From the NCBI RefSeq assembly GCF_003751785.1, contig NZ_RKIE01000002.1, forward strand, positions 62,001 to 126,000: 64,000 nt of DNA, read 5' to 3'. Position 1 is the stretch's first letter, and each line of letters starts with the position of its first letter. This document shows positions 55,533-64,000 of this stretch, piece by piece. Source of the DNA: Frigoribacterium sp. PhB160 (GTDB taxonomy: Bacteria > Actinomycetota > Actinomycetes > Actinomycetales > Microbacteriaceae). Both the position numbers and the translations under genes were made by a program. Below the pieces are notes generated by a model that saw only the letters and a list, made by a program, of their open reading frames with translations, made no database searches and had not been told where the DNA came from.

Positions 55533-57476
55533 TCACGCCCCGGCGCTGGTGGCTGCGGACTCCGCTGGGCCCGTCGACTCCCTCCGCCGACGCCGGAGCA
55601 CGTGACCGGTCGAGGCCGCCGCGACGAGGGCGAGCCCGGCGAGCACGATGCCCACGGCCGTCGAGACGATCCGGAGACCGTCCGGTCCGCCGGTGAAGGC
55701 GAGAGCGGCGGGAGCCGACTCTGCCGGTGCCGGCGGCGCGGCCGGCGGCGTGGACGGCGCCGGGGGACGGACGACCGAGAACGACTCGGACTCGTGGACG
55801 GTGGTGTCGGCGAACGCCGGCACGACCGGTGGCGCGTCGTCCACGGAGCCCGAACCGTCGGAGGTGAAGAGGAACACGTAGTGGCCGGGCTCCGTCGCGA
55901 CGATGCAGGGCGCCTCGTAGCGTCCGTCGGCGCCGATGGTCGTCTCGGCCCGCCCTGCCAGGAGCGACTCGTCGATCTCGGCGACCGGCCCGAGGTCGGT
56001 GCCGGGGGCCGGGGCCTCGGTGAAGGGACCGACGAGCAGCGTGTCGACCCGCACCTCCGGTGCCGCGGGGTTGCCGTCGAGGACGTCGAGGGCGTCGCTC
56101 ACGCAGCTGCCCGGCAGCACCTCGCGGTCGCCCACGACGGCGGTCTCGATGCGGGGCGCCCACGGGACGAAGGTGGTCTCGAACGCGGTGCCGAACGCGG
56201 ACCGCCAGCCCTGCACCCGGTCGCGACCCGCCTCGGCGGGGGTGTCGGCGGGGTCGATGGTCTCGACCCACGTGTACCAACCGCCCGACGGGAGCTCGCA
56301 CCCCGGCGTCGCGTAGGTGCCGGGGCCGTCGAGCACCTCGACGGCGACGTCGCACACCACGGGCGCGTCGGCAGGCCACTCGTCACGCGGCTCGACGGGT
56401 GTCCGGAAGGGGCCGAGGAGGCGGCTGCGCACGGTCACGGGGACGAGCGACCAGGTGCCGTCGGCTTCGTACCGGCCCCACTCCGAGAGCAGGCCCTCGC
56501 CCGGCAGCACGTCGAGCGTCAGCTGGTCGGTGACGACGGTGCCCGGCTCGGCGACGACGTCGCTGGTCGCCGTCGAGACCGTGGGACGGAACGGCAGGGG
56601 CGAGAGGGACTCGACGCTCGCCACGTCGCTCGCGGCGACGCTGACGCCGCCGGTGAAGAGGATGCGCTGCGACCCGGCGGGGCTCGTGCCGACCGTCATG
56701 ACCCGGCCGTACGGCAGGTCGTCGAAGCGGGCCTCTCCGGTCACGGTCATCTGGGCTCGGTCGCCCGTCGCCGTGAACGGCAGGGCGTTCCCGTTGTGGA
56801 GGAGAGCCTGTGTCGAGCCGTCCGCGAAGACCGCCCCCGTCAGTGTCGCGGTGCCGACGTGGGCAGGCCCGAGCTCCTCGGGGCCGCCCCCGACGCGGTC
56901 GACGACGAGGTCGGCCCGGATGCTGCCGGTGCCGTCGGGCTGGAGGTCGACGGAGACCGAGCCGGTCACCGACGTCGACGCGGCGGCGGTGGCCTCGGCC
57001 AGCATCTGGTTGGCGCGTTCGAGGACGATGGGCCAGCGCTCGTTGGCCCGCCCGGCGTAGTACCGCTGCGTGTGGCCGTTCAGGCCGGTGATGGTCCAGA
57101 CGGCGAGCTGCCCGGCGGCCGCCGTGTCGGCGTCCCCCGTGTCGCCCCAGGTGCGGGCGATGTAGGCGAGCCGGGCGTGGTCGGCCGTCGAGACGCCGAC
57201 CACCTCGCTGCCGGTCTCGGTGTCGTAGTGGTTGCCCACCGGGGACGACTTGCCCGCCTCGAGGCAGAAGGCCTGTCGGCCGTCCTCGAGTCGGTAGGTG
57301 CCGAGCCAGGAGGCGTTGTCGCCTCGCCAGAGGTGACCCGTGCCGAGACCGGTGGAGGTCACGGCCTCGGCCGGGGCGAGGAGGAAGAGCGGCGCGGCGA
57401 GGAGGGTGAGCACGAGGAGCAACGAGGTCGTCATGCGGTGGCGGAGGGGCCCCAGAGGGCCGTGTCGTGAGTTCAT
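55533..57476 (-). CDS. Sortase-anchored surface protein with putative thioester domain
   Basis: 647 residues. Signal peptide (helix ~16-34, cut near PAEA-VTS). A domain at ~40-150 has Cys71 in AFCLEAGK and Gln123 in AAGQLAVWTITG, the Cys and Gln of the TQXA thioester fold, with Gly where Thr is usual. Two or more beta-rich repeats follow (LLGPFRTPVE and LLVGPFTEAP regions). A Pro/Ala linker leads to LAFTG (592-596), a membrane helix and an Arg-rich tail, a class-E-type LAXTG sorting signal. Thioester adhesins bind host amines covalently. It converges on essC and may be an independent gene. Confidence 0.82.
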   Translation of the reverse strand: MNSRHGPLGPLRHRMTTSLLLVLTLLAAPLFLLAPAEAVTSTGLGTGHLWRGDNASWLGTYRLEDGRQAFCLEAGKSSPVGNHYDTETGSEVVGVSTADHARLAYIARTWGDTGDADTAAAGQLAVWTITGLNGHTQRYYAGRANERWPIVLERANQMLAEATAAASTSVTGSVSVDLQPDGTGSIRADLVVDRVGGGPEELGPAHVGTATLTGAVFADGSTQALLHNGNALPFTATGDRAQMTVTGEARFDDLPYGRVMTVGTSPAGSQRILFTGGVSVAASDVASVESLSPLPFRPTVSTATSDVVAEPGTVVTDQLTLDVLPGEGLLSEWGRYEADGTWSLVPVTVRSRLLGPFRTPVEPRDEWPADAPVVCDVAVEVLDGPGTYATPGCELPSGGWYTWVETIDPADTPAEAGRDRVQGWRSAFGTAFETTFVPWAPRIETAVVGDREVLPGSCVSDALDVLDGNPAAPEVRVDTLLVGPFTEAPAPGTDLGPVAEIDESLLAGRAETTIGADGRYEAPCIVATEPGHYVFLFTSDGSGSVDDAPPVVPAFADTTVHESESFSVVRPPAPSTPPAAPPAPAESAPAALAFTGGPDGLRIVSTAVGIVLAGLALVAAASTGHVLRRRRRESTGPAESAATSAGA

Positions 57477-57590
57477 GCCACGACCATGGCGTCGGGTGGG
57501 CCGTCGTCGTGGCTGCGTGTCGCCGATCTGTGGAGGGCCTCGCGCGTCGGTGGACGGGGGAGGGAGAGGCGACGCGGACGATGCGACGAC

Positions 57591-57632
57591 GACGACGCCC
57601 GCCCGTCGGGGAGGCGAGGGGCGGGCGTCGTC
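57591..57632 (-). terminator. Terminator of the acidic-protein gene
   Basis: A 14-bp stem (57591-57604 with 57619-57632) and 14-base loop, 21 bases past the minus-strand stop. Confidence 0.65.
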
Positions 57633-57652
57633 GGATCAGGACCAGGTCGAGG

Positions 57653-57886
57653 TCACTCGGTCTCGTCGAGGTCGATCTCGTCGCCGGCCAGGTCGTTCTC
57701 GGCGAGGCCCGGCTCGGCCTCGCGCGGCGAGCCGCCGGTCGGGCCGTCGTTGCCGTCGCCGATTCCGGGGAGCACCGTCTCGCCAGCGACCGCGTCGTTC
57801 GTGACGATCTGCTGGCTCTCCTCGAAGTCCTTCTCCTCGTCGTAGGGCTCGTCGCCGGAGGCTGCGGGGGTCTGGGTGTCGCTCAT
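57653..57886 (-). CDS. Small acidic hypothetical protein
   Basis: 77 residues from ATG 57886 (MSDTQTPAASGDE), with AAGGA 7 bases upstream. About a third of residues are Asp/Glu; no helix-forming hydrophobic core; it ends GDEIDLDETE. Probably disordered. It lies 38 bases after the SnoaL-like gene on the same strand. Function unknown. Confidence 0.7.
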   Translation of the reverse strand: MSDTQTPAASGDEPYDEEKDFEESQQIVTNDAVAGETVLPGIGDGNDGPTGGSPREAEPGLAENDLAGDEIDLDETE

Positions 57887-57924
57887 CGTGAGGTCCTTCC
57901 GGGGTGGGGGGGTGGAGGTGGGGA

Positions 57925-58335
57925 TCAGGCCAGGCCGAGCTGCTGCATCATGCCGGCCTCGTCGGTGGCGCCCCACCGCTCGACCAGCAGGCCGTCGCCG
58001 TCGAAGCGGCCGACCTGGATGCCGCGCACCGTGAAGGTCTTGCCGGTCGCCTCGTGGCCCTGGAACGGTCCGGTGTGGGTGGCCGTGATCGTGAAGACGG
58101 CGGTGACCTGCTCGTCGTCGGCGACGAGGGTCTCGACGGCGAGGTCGGCGTCGGGGAAGGCCGTGAAGAAGTCGGACCAGAAGGCCTTGATGCCCTCGAC
58201 GCCGGCCGGGGCCCCGGGCGCCGGGTCGTGGTCGACGACGTCGGCGTGGAAGCCCTCGCCGAGCCGGTCGACCTCTCGGGCCGTCAGGATCTCGCCGAGG
58301 AGCTGCTGGGTCTGGAGGTTGGCGTCTCGCGACAT
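57925..58335 (-). CDS. SnoaL-like (NTF2-fold) protein
   Basis: 136 residues: REVDRLGEGFHADVVDHDP, EGIKAFWSDFFTAFPDADL and TGKTFTVRGIQVGRFDGDGL are the SnoaL/ester-cyclase-like pattern with a cone-shaped ligand pocket. Members hydrate, isomerise or bind small molecules; the substrate cannot be told. It sits with the acidic protein as a two-gene unit. Confidence 0.82.
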   Translation of the reverse strand: MSRDANLQTQQLLGEILTAREVDRLGEGFHADVVDHDPAPGAPAGVEGIKAFWSDFFTAFPDADLAVETLVADDEQVTAVFTITATHTGPFQGHEATGKTFTVRGIQVGRFDGDGLLVERWGATDEAGMMQQLGLA

Positions 58336-58455
58336 GTCGTTCTCTCGTTCCGTCGTGTGTCAGGTGGTTCTCGTCTACTCCCGACCGCGACGCCGACCCT
58401 TGTGGAGGCTCCCAGGGAAGGACGGGCCCGGACGTGCTCGTCGCACGGTGCGAGG

Positions 58456-60168
58456 TCAGGCAGGCTGCAGCAGGCCGCGCTCCTCGACGTCGGCGACCGC
58501 GAGCACCTTGTACCCCTCGGCCTCGAAGAACACGGTCATGCGGTCGCCCTCGGTGCTCATCACGGTGCCCTCTCCCCAGGCGGCGTGCACGACCCGCGCG
58601 TCGACGGGGAAGAGCGCCGACTCGACGTCGTCGGACCCGGCCTGCTCGCTCTCGGGGGACACGCCCCGCGCCCGCTCGTCGGACCGCGCGTCGGGCTCGT
58701 CGGCCGCCGCCCGGCAGTCGTCGCAGTTGCCGCAGCGCTGCGACGCCTCCTCCCCGAAGTAGGCGAGGAGGAACCGGCGGCGGCAGCCGCGCTTCTCGGC
58801 GTAGCCGCGCATCATCTCGATGCGCGACTTCTCGACGCGTTCGCGCGACTCAGCCGTGTCGCGGGCGGCCTCCGCCGCCGTCGCGGCCTCGAAGCCGTCC
58901 GTGGGCCGGTAGCCGCGCGACGACTCGGCGATCGTGCCCGCCTCGAGCAGCAGGTCGAGGAGGCGGGAGACCTGGCGGGGCTTGAGCCCGGCCGCCTCGG
59001 CCACCGCACTGCGGCGAACGGGCCCGTCAGCGTCGGCGACGGCTCGGAAGGCCGCCTTCAGGTGGGCGCGCGACGGGAGCCCCGAGGCGAAGAACGAGCG
59101 CAGCGACAGGTCGTCGGCCCGGTAGTGCAGCGTCGCGTCGGCGGGCTCGCCGTCACGACCGGCCCGCCCGATCTCCTGGTAGTAGGCGTCCAGCGACTCG
59201 GGGACGTCGGCGTGGACGACGAAGCGGACGTCGGGTTTGTCGATGCCCATGCCGAAGGCGCTCGTCGCGACGACGACGTCGAGGCCGCCGTCGTGGAACC
59301 GCTCGTGGAGGGCGCCCCGGTCGGCCGAGCGGAGACCCGCGTGGTAGGCCTCGACGACGCGGTCCGGGCACCGTGCGGCGATCTCGTCGGCGTACCGCTC
59401 GCTCTCGCGCCGGGTCGCCACGTACACGATGCCCGGGGTCGTCAGGTCGGCCACCTGCTCGATGACGGCACGGCGCTTCTCCGCCTCGTCCTCGTGGCGC
59501 ACGACGCGCAGCCAGAGGTTCGGGCGGTCGAATCCGCGGCTGACGACGAGCGGGTCGCGCAGCCGCAGCCGCTCGACGACCTCGTCGCGGATCGGTCCGG
59601 AACCCGTCGCCGTGAGGGCGAGGACGGGCGGACGGCCGAGCCGCTCGGCCACCTCGCCGAGGTGGAGGTAGTCGGGGCGGAAGTCGTGGCCCCACGACGA
59701 GACGCAGTGCGCCTCGTCGACGACGAGCAGCGCGACCCCGGCCGCGGCGAGTCGCTCGACGGTCTCGTCGCGCGCCAGCTGCTCGGGGGCGAGGAAGACG
59801 TAGGTGACCTCGCCGGCCGCCACGCGCCTCCAGCTCTCGTCGTTCTCGTCGTCGGTGTGGCCGGAGTTGACGTCGACGGCGGTGGGGGCCTCGGGGTGCC
59901 CGACGAGCCCGGCCACCTGGTCGGCCTGCAGGGCGATCAGCGGCGAGACGACCACGGTCGGGCCGTCGAGCAGCGCACCGGCGACCTGGTAGATGGCGCT
60001 CTTGCCGTAGCCGGTCGGCATGATGCCGAACGTGTCGCGACCGCCCAGCACCGACTCGACGGCCTCGGTCTGAGCGGGCCGCAGCTCGTCCCAGCCGAAG
60101 AGCCGGTCGGCCGCCTCGGCGATGCGCTCGGCGGTGGTCTCGCTCGTGGTGGTGGTCGTCGTCGTCAT
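58456..60168 (-). CDS. recQ: RecQ-family DNA helicase with Tudor-like C-terminus
   Basis: 570 residues from ATG 60168, placed by GAGG 6 bases upstream; a longer frame to 60279 has no ribosome site. Poly-Thr head coded by ACG/ACC repeats. Superfamily 2 core: IMPTGYGKSAIYQ, VVDEAHCVSSWGHDFRPDY, VATSAFGMGIDKPDVRFVVH, YYQEIGRAGRDG. Zinc-binding RQC part: CRRRFLLAYFGE, CGNCDDC. In place of an HRDC domain the last ~55 residues (HAAWGEGTVMSTEGDRMTVF) resemble the Tudor-like end of PcrA at 46.1 kb. Likely role: repair and fork processing. Confidence 0.93.
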   Translation of the reverse strand: MTTTTTTTSETTAERIAEAADRLFGWDELRPAQTEAVESVLGGRDTFGIMPTGYGKSAIYQVAGALLDGPTVVVSPLIALQADQVAGLVGHPEAPTAVDVNSGHTDDENDESWRRVAAGEVTYVFLAPEQLARDETVERLAAAGVALLVVDEAHCVSSWGHDFRPDYLHLGEVAERLGRPPVLALTATGSGPIRDEVVERLRLRDPLVVSRGFDRPNLWLRVVRHEDEAEKRRAVIEQVADLTTPGIVYVATRRESERYADEIAARCPDRVVEAYHAGLRSADRGALHERFHDGGLDVVVATSAFGMGIDKPDVRFVVHADVPESLDAYYQEIGRAGRDGEPADATLHYRADDLSLRSFFASGLPSRAHLKAAFRAVADADGPVRRSAVAEAAGLKPRQVSRLLDLLLEAGTIAESSRGYRPTDGFEAATAAEAARDTAESRERVEKSRIEMMRGYAEKRGCRRRFLLAYFGEEASQRCGNCDDCRAAADEPDARSDERARGVSPESEQAGSDDVESALFPVDARVVHAAWGEGTVMSTEGDRMTVFFEAEGYKVLAVADVEERGLLQPA

Positions 60169-60448
60169 GGTCGCCCTCGTCCTGCCTCTCGCTGCCGGAT
60201 CGCGGCGAGACCCTCGACACCATGCCTCCGACCACCGACACGCGCGCCGTCCACAGACGATCGGCAGCCGTCCCTCCACCGCTGTACCCCGACAGCCGTC
60301 GTCCTCCGCCGCAGCCGGAGCGCGGTCTGCGCAGGGCGACCGCGCTAGGCTGGCGCAGGCCAGTTGTCCCGACGTCGAGAAGCCGATGCCTCGATGCCGA
60401 GACGTCCCCAGGTGAGTCGAACGCAGCGATGCGGATTGGAAGAACAGC

Positions 60449-61612
60449 GTGGATCTTTTCGAGTACCAGGCCAGGGACTTGTTCGAGTCCTACGGCGTGC
60501 CGGTCCTGCCGGGCATCGTCGCCGACACCCCCGCGGAGGCACGGGCGGCGGCTGAGGAGCTCGGCGGCGTGACCGTCGTCAAGGCCCAGGTCAAGGTCGG
60601 CGGGCGAGGCAAGGCGGGCGGCGTCAAGGTCGCCAAGAACGCCGACGAGGCCGAGGCCGCCGCCGAGTCGATCCTCGGACTCGACATCAAGGGGCACGTC
60701 GTCAAGCGCCTGATGATCGCCGGGGGCGCGCAGATCGCCCAGGAGTTCTACTTCTCGGTGCTGCTCGACCGGGCCGCCCGGTCGTACCTGTCGCTCTGCA
60801 GCGTCGAGGGCGGCATGGAGATCGAGCAGCTCGCGGTCGAGAAGCCCGAGGCGCTCGCGCGCGTCGAGGTCGACCCGAGCGCGGGCATCGACCTCGCCAA
60901 GGCCGAGGAGATCGCCCGAGCCGGAGGCTTCCCCGACGAGCTGATCGCCAAGGTCGCGCCCGTCATCGTCAAGCTCTACGCCGTCTACGAGGGCGAGGAC
61001 GCGACGCTGGTCGAGGTCAATCCCCTCGTGCTCACCGAGCAGGGCGACATCGTCGCCCTCGACGGCAAGGTCACGCTCGACGAGAACGCCGAGTTCCGTC
61101 ACCCGGGCCACGCCGAGCTGGAGGACGCCGACGCGGCCGACCCGCTCGAGGCGAAGGCCAAGGCCTCCGGCCTCAACTACGTCAAGCTCGACGGCGAGGT
61201 CGGCATCATCGGCAACGGCGCGGGGCTCGTCATGTCGACCCTCGACGTCGTCGCCTACGCCGGCGAGGCCCACGGCGGCGTCAAGCCGGCGAACTTCCTC
61301 GACATCGGCGGCGGGGCGAGCGCCGAGGTGATGGCGGCCGGCCTCGACGTGATCCTCGGCGACGAGCAGGTCAAGAGCGTGTTCGTCAACGTCTTCGGCG
61401 GCATCACGGCCTGCGACGCGGTCGCGAACGGCATCGTCGCGGCTCTCGGCATCCTCGGCGACGCGGCCACCAAGCCGCTCGTCGTCCGACTCGACGGCAA
61501 CGCCGTCGAGGAGGGCCGACGCATCCTGGCGGAGGCAGCGCACCCGCTCGTCACCGTCGTCGCGACCATGGACGAGGCAGCCGACAAGGCCGCCGAACTG
61601 GCTTCGAAGTAA
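60449..61612 (+). CDS. sucC: Succinate-CoA ligase [ADP-forming] subunit beta
   Basis: 387 residues from GTG 60449 ([20 protein letters not shown]). ATP-grasp domain with [19 protein letters not shown] and [13 protein letters not shown]; CoA-ligase domain with the phosphate loop [15 protein letters not shown]. The TCA cycle step succinyl-CoA to succinate. The 280-base upstream gap has a possible -10 TAGGCT at 60346-60351 and an inverted GACGTC-flanked block at about 60372-60407; no ORF there is convincing. sucD follows after 16 bases. Confidence 0.97.
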   Translation: MDLFEYQARDLFESYGVPVLPGIVADTPAEARAAAEELGGVTVVKAQVKVGGRGKAGGVKVAKNADEAEAAAESILGLDIKGHVVKRLMIAGGAQIAQEFYFSVLLDRAARSYLSLCSVEGGMEIEQLAVEKPEALARVEVDPSAGIDLAKAEEIARAGGFPDELIAKVAPVIVKLYAVYEGEDATLVEVNPLVLTEQGDIVALDGKVTLDENAEFRHPGHAELEDADAADPLEAKAKASGLNYVKLDGEVGIIGNGAGLVMSTLDVVAYAGEAHGGVKPANFLDIGGGASAEVMAAGLDVILGDEQVKSVFVNVFGGITACDAVANGIVAALGILGDAATKPLVVRLDGNAVEEGRRILAEAAHPLVTVVATMDEAADKAAELASK

Positions 61613-61628
61613 AGGGCAGCAGAGAACA

Positions 61629-62516
<888 letters not shown>

Positions 62517-62539
62517 GGCAGCCTGCACGGCAGGTCCGT

Positions 62540-62658
62540 CGACGGGCGTGCGCGACGGGACGAACGGTCACGACCGCTCGGCCCGGCGGCACGCCCGTCG
62601 TGGCGTCCGTGCGGTCCGAGGGGCGGCACGCCCGTCGTCGCGTCCGCCCGGCCCGGAG
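62540..62658 (+). repeat. Hairpin and 37-bp tandem repeat after sucD
   Basis: Twelve-base arms 62540-62551 and 62589-62600 form a stem with a 37-base loop, a possible terminator. The right arm is the start of a 37-base unit repeated in tandem (62585-62621 and 62622-62658), so a third partial copy of the arm sits in the second unit. Confidence 0.65.
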
Positions 62659-62695
62659 GTCGGCGGGGCACGTCGGGCTCCCGGGCCGACGCCGG

Positions 62696-62701
62696 TACAG
62701 T
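62696..62701 (+). promoter_or_regulatory. -10 element of a probably leaderless DUF6350 transcript
   Basis: TACAGT, 8 bases, then ATG 62710. Confidence 0.5.
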
Positions 62702-62709
62702 CGTCCGCG

Positions 62710-64000
62710 ATGAACCGCCCAGTCACCGCCGTCTTCGCCGCGCTCGAGGCCCTGCTCGTCGTCGGCATCGGCGTGGGCATCCCCGTCGTGCTCCTCAGCC
62801 TGCTCTGGGCGTTCCAGTACGGGCTCCAGCTCGACTGGCTGATCTTCTGGCGAGCGGCGGTCGACGTCTGGCTCGTCGGGCACGGGGCGGACCTGACCCT
62901 CCAGCTCTCCGCCGACGCCGCGGCCGCCACGGGCGTGGCCGGCGCCGACGCGCCGATCCGCGTCTCCATCGCGGCCCTCGGCTTCTCGGTGCTGACGGTG
63001 CTGCTCGCGGTCCGTGCCGGGCGGGCCGTCGCCGAGACGCCGCACCGCGTGCTCGGCACCCTCGTCAGCATCGCGGCGTTCGCCGTGCTCGCCCTCGGCC
63101 TCACCGCCTCCGCGCAGCACGAGCTGGCCGCCCCGTCCCTCTGGCAGGGCACCCTGCTGCCGACCCTCGTCTACGCCGTACCGCTCGCGACGATGGCCGA
63201 GGTCACGCGACGTCGCCGCGGCGGGCCCGCCGACCCCGCGACCGACCTCGTGCTCGACCTCGTCGCGCGCATCCCGCACGTCGGTCGTGCCGTCGTCGGC
63301 TCTGCCCTGCGCCTCGGCGTCGGCAGCCTGGCGGTCGTGCTGGCCGTCGCGTCGGTCGTCGTGGCCCTGCTGCTGCTCACGAGCTACGCCGAGCTCATCA
63401 CGCTCTACGAAGGCGCGCACGCCGGGTTGCTCGGGGGCCTGGCCCTGACGATCGGCCAGCTGGCGTTGCTGCCCGACCTCGTCGTCTGGGCGGTCTCGTG
63501 GTTCGTCGGGCCGGGCTTCGCCCTCGGCACCGGGTCGCAGGTGTCGCCGCTCGGCACGAACGTCGGGCCGCTGCCGGCCGTGCCCTTCCTCGGAGCGCTG
63601 CCGACGGGCGACCCGGCCTTCGCCTTCCTCGGACTGCTGGTGCCGGTCGTCGCGGGCTTCGTCGTCGCCACCGTCCTGCGACCGCGCGTCGAGCGCGTGC
63701 TCGCGGAGTCGGGCGTCGACGACCTGCTCCGCCGCGCCCTGGTCGGCCTGGCAGGCGGGGTCGTCGCCGGCGTCGCGGTCGGCCTGCTCGCCTGGGCCGC
63801 CTCGGGCTCGGCGGGCCCGGGCCGCCTCGCGCAGGTCGGCCCCGACCCGCTCGCCGTCGGGGGCTTCGCCGCGCTCGAGGTGGGAGTGCCTGCCGCCCTC
63901 GCACTCGTCGTCTCCGTGCGCCGCTTCCTCGGGCACGACGACGAGGCGTCGTCGTCCGACGAGAGCCGGGGAGGCGCGGACCGGGTGACCGAGGCCGCCC
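62710..64000 (+). CDS. DUF6350 family membrane protein, 5' part
   Basis: 430 codons are visible; the frame stays open to the right edge. Many hydrophobic segments (for example VFAALEALLVVGIGVGIPVV and VSIAALGFSVLTVLLAV) alternate with short polar loops. Membrane proteins of this type lie between sucCD and purN/purH in actinobacteria; some relatives are called PerM and are linked to cell division. Name and role are inferred from family and position. Confidence 0.8.
   Translation, partial: MNRPVTAVFAALEALLVVGIGVGIPVVLLSLLWAFQYGLQLDWLIFWRAAVDVWLVGHGADLTLQLSADAAAATGVAGADAPIRVSIAALGFSVLTVLLAVRAGRAVAETPHRVLGTLVSIAAFAVLALGLTASAQHELAAPSLWQGTLLPTLVYAVPLATMAEVTRRRRGGPADPATDLVLDLVARIPHVGRAVVGSALRLGVGSLAVVLAVASVVVALLLLTSYAELITLYEGAHAGLLGGLALTIGQLALLPDLVVWAVSWFVGPGFALGTGSQVSPLGTNVGPLPAVPFLGALPTGDPAFAFLGLLVPVVAGFVVATVLRPRVERVLAESGVDDLLRRALVGLAGGVVAGVAVGLLAWAASGSAGPGRLAQVGPDPLAVGGFAALEVGVPAALALVVSVRRFLGHDDEASSSDESRGGADRVTEAA

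Noticed and set aside
46251-57476. Prophage or integrative element as source of the accessory block
   Set aside because: No integrase, att-like repeats, tRNA junction or phage structural genes were seen; most of the block has normal G+C except about 48.5-49.6 kb.

Overview
The window is from a high-G+C Gram-positive chromosome. Ribosomal, purine and cell-wall gene order, many GTG starts, many start-proximal TAnnnT promoters with no room for a leader, and the protein families point to an actinobacterium of the family Microbacteriaceae. The genus cannot be fixed from this sequence alone; a Frigoribacterium/Curtobacterium-type organism would fit. I see no rRNA, tRNA, CRISPR array, insertion sequence or prophage.

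Layout. 1-425: 5' part of a divergent LytR-CpsA-Psr gene. 604-3809: end of the ribosomal superoperon (infA, rpmJ, rpsM, rpsK, rpoA, rplQ). 4081-6852: secreted ExeM/NucH-type nuclease. 6944-9080: truA, rplM, rpsI. 9107-14611: glmM, a YdcF-like membrane protein, coaA (opposite strand) and glmS. 14646-20302: an overlapping operon acpS, two alanine-racemase paralogues, tsaE, tsaB, rimI, tsaD (cell-wall D-amino acids plus the tRNA t6A enzymes). 20378-24744: two DUF4190-type membrane proteins, a SAM methyltransferase, groES under a double CIRCE operator, and rarD. 24890-31097: a branched-chain amino-acid type ABC importer, with livK converging on livHMGF. 31369-41454: guaB, guaB3, glpD, a KhtTU-like K+/H+ antiporter pair, a SURF1-like protein, a DUF3817 protein and guaA. 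41738-46254: a Bax1-I membrane protein, a glycerophosphodiesterase and pcrA. 46251-57476: an accessory locus resembling a reduced type VII secretion system. 57653-60168: an acidic small protein, a SnoaL-like protein and a RecQ helicase. 60449-64000: sucC, sucD and the start of a DUF6350 membrane protein.

The most interesting part is 46.2-57.5 kb. It holds an FHA protein, two WXG100-size proteins, a 407-residue protein with a T7SS-signal-like N-terminus and a lower-G+C 3' half, a small membrane protein overlapping it (candidate immunity protein), two unrecognised proteins, and a 1507-residue EssC/EccC-type ATPase in which only the first of three P-loops keeps its lysine. A surface protein with a putative Cys-Gln thioester domain and a LAFTG sorting signal follows on the opposite strand. 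No EccB/D/E, EsaA/EssB or mycosin gene is visible.

A second unexplained signal is a dispersed word, GGAGGCGCGG, on both strands. It is well above its composition-based expectation, is frequent between genes, and lies inside small tandem repeats and hairpins (for example 41577-41682, 26414-26600 and 36066-36110). Coordinates, motif positions and counts were read by eye; family names come from sequence recognition, not database searches.
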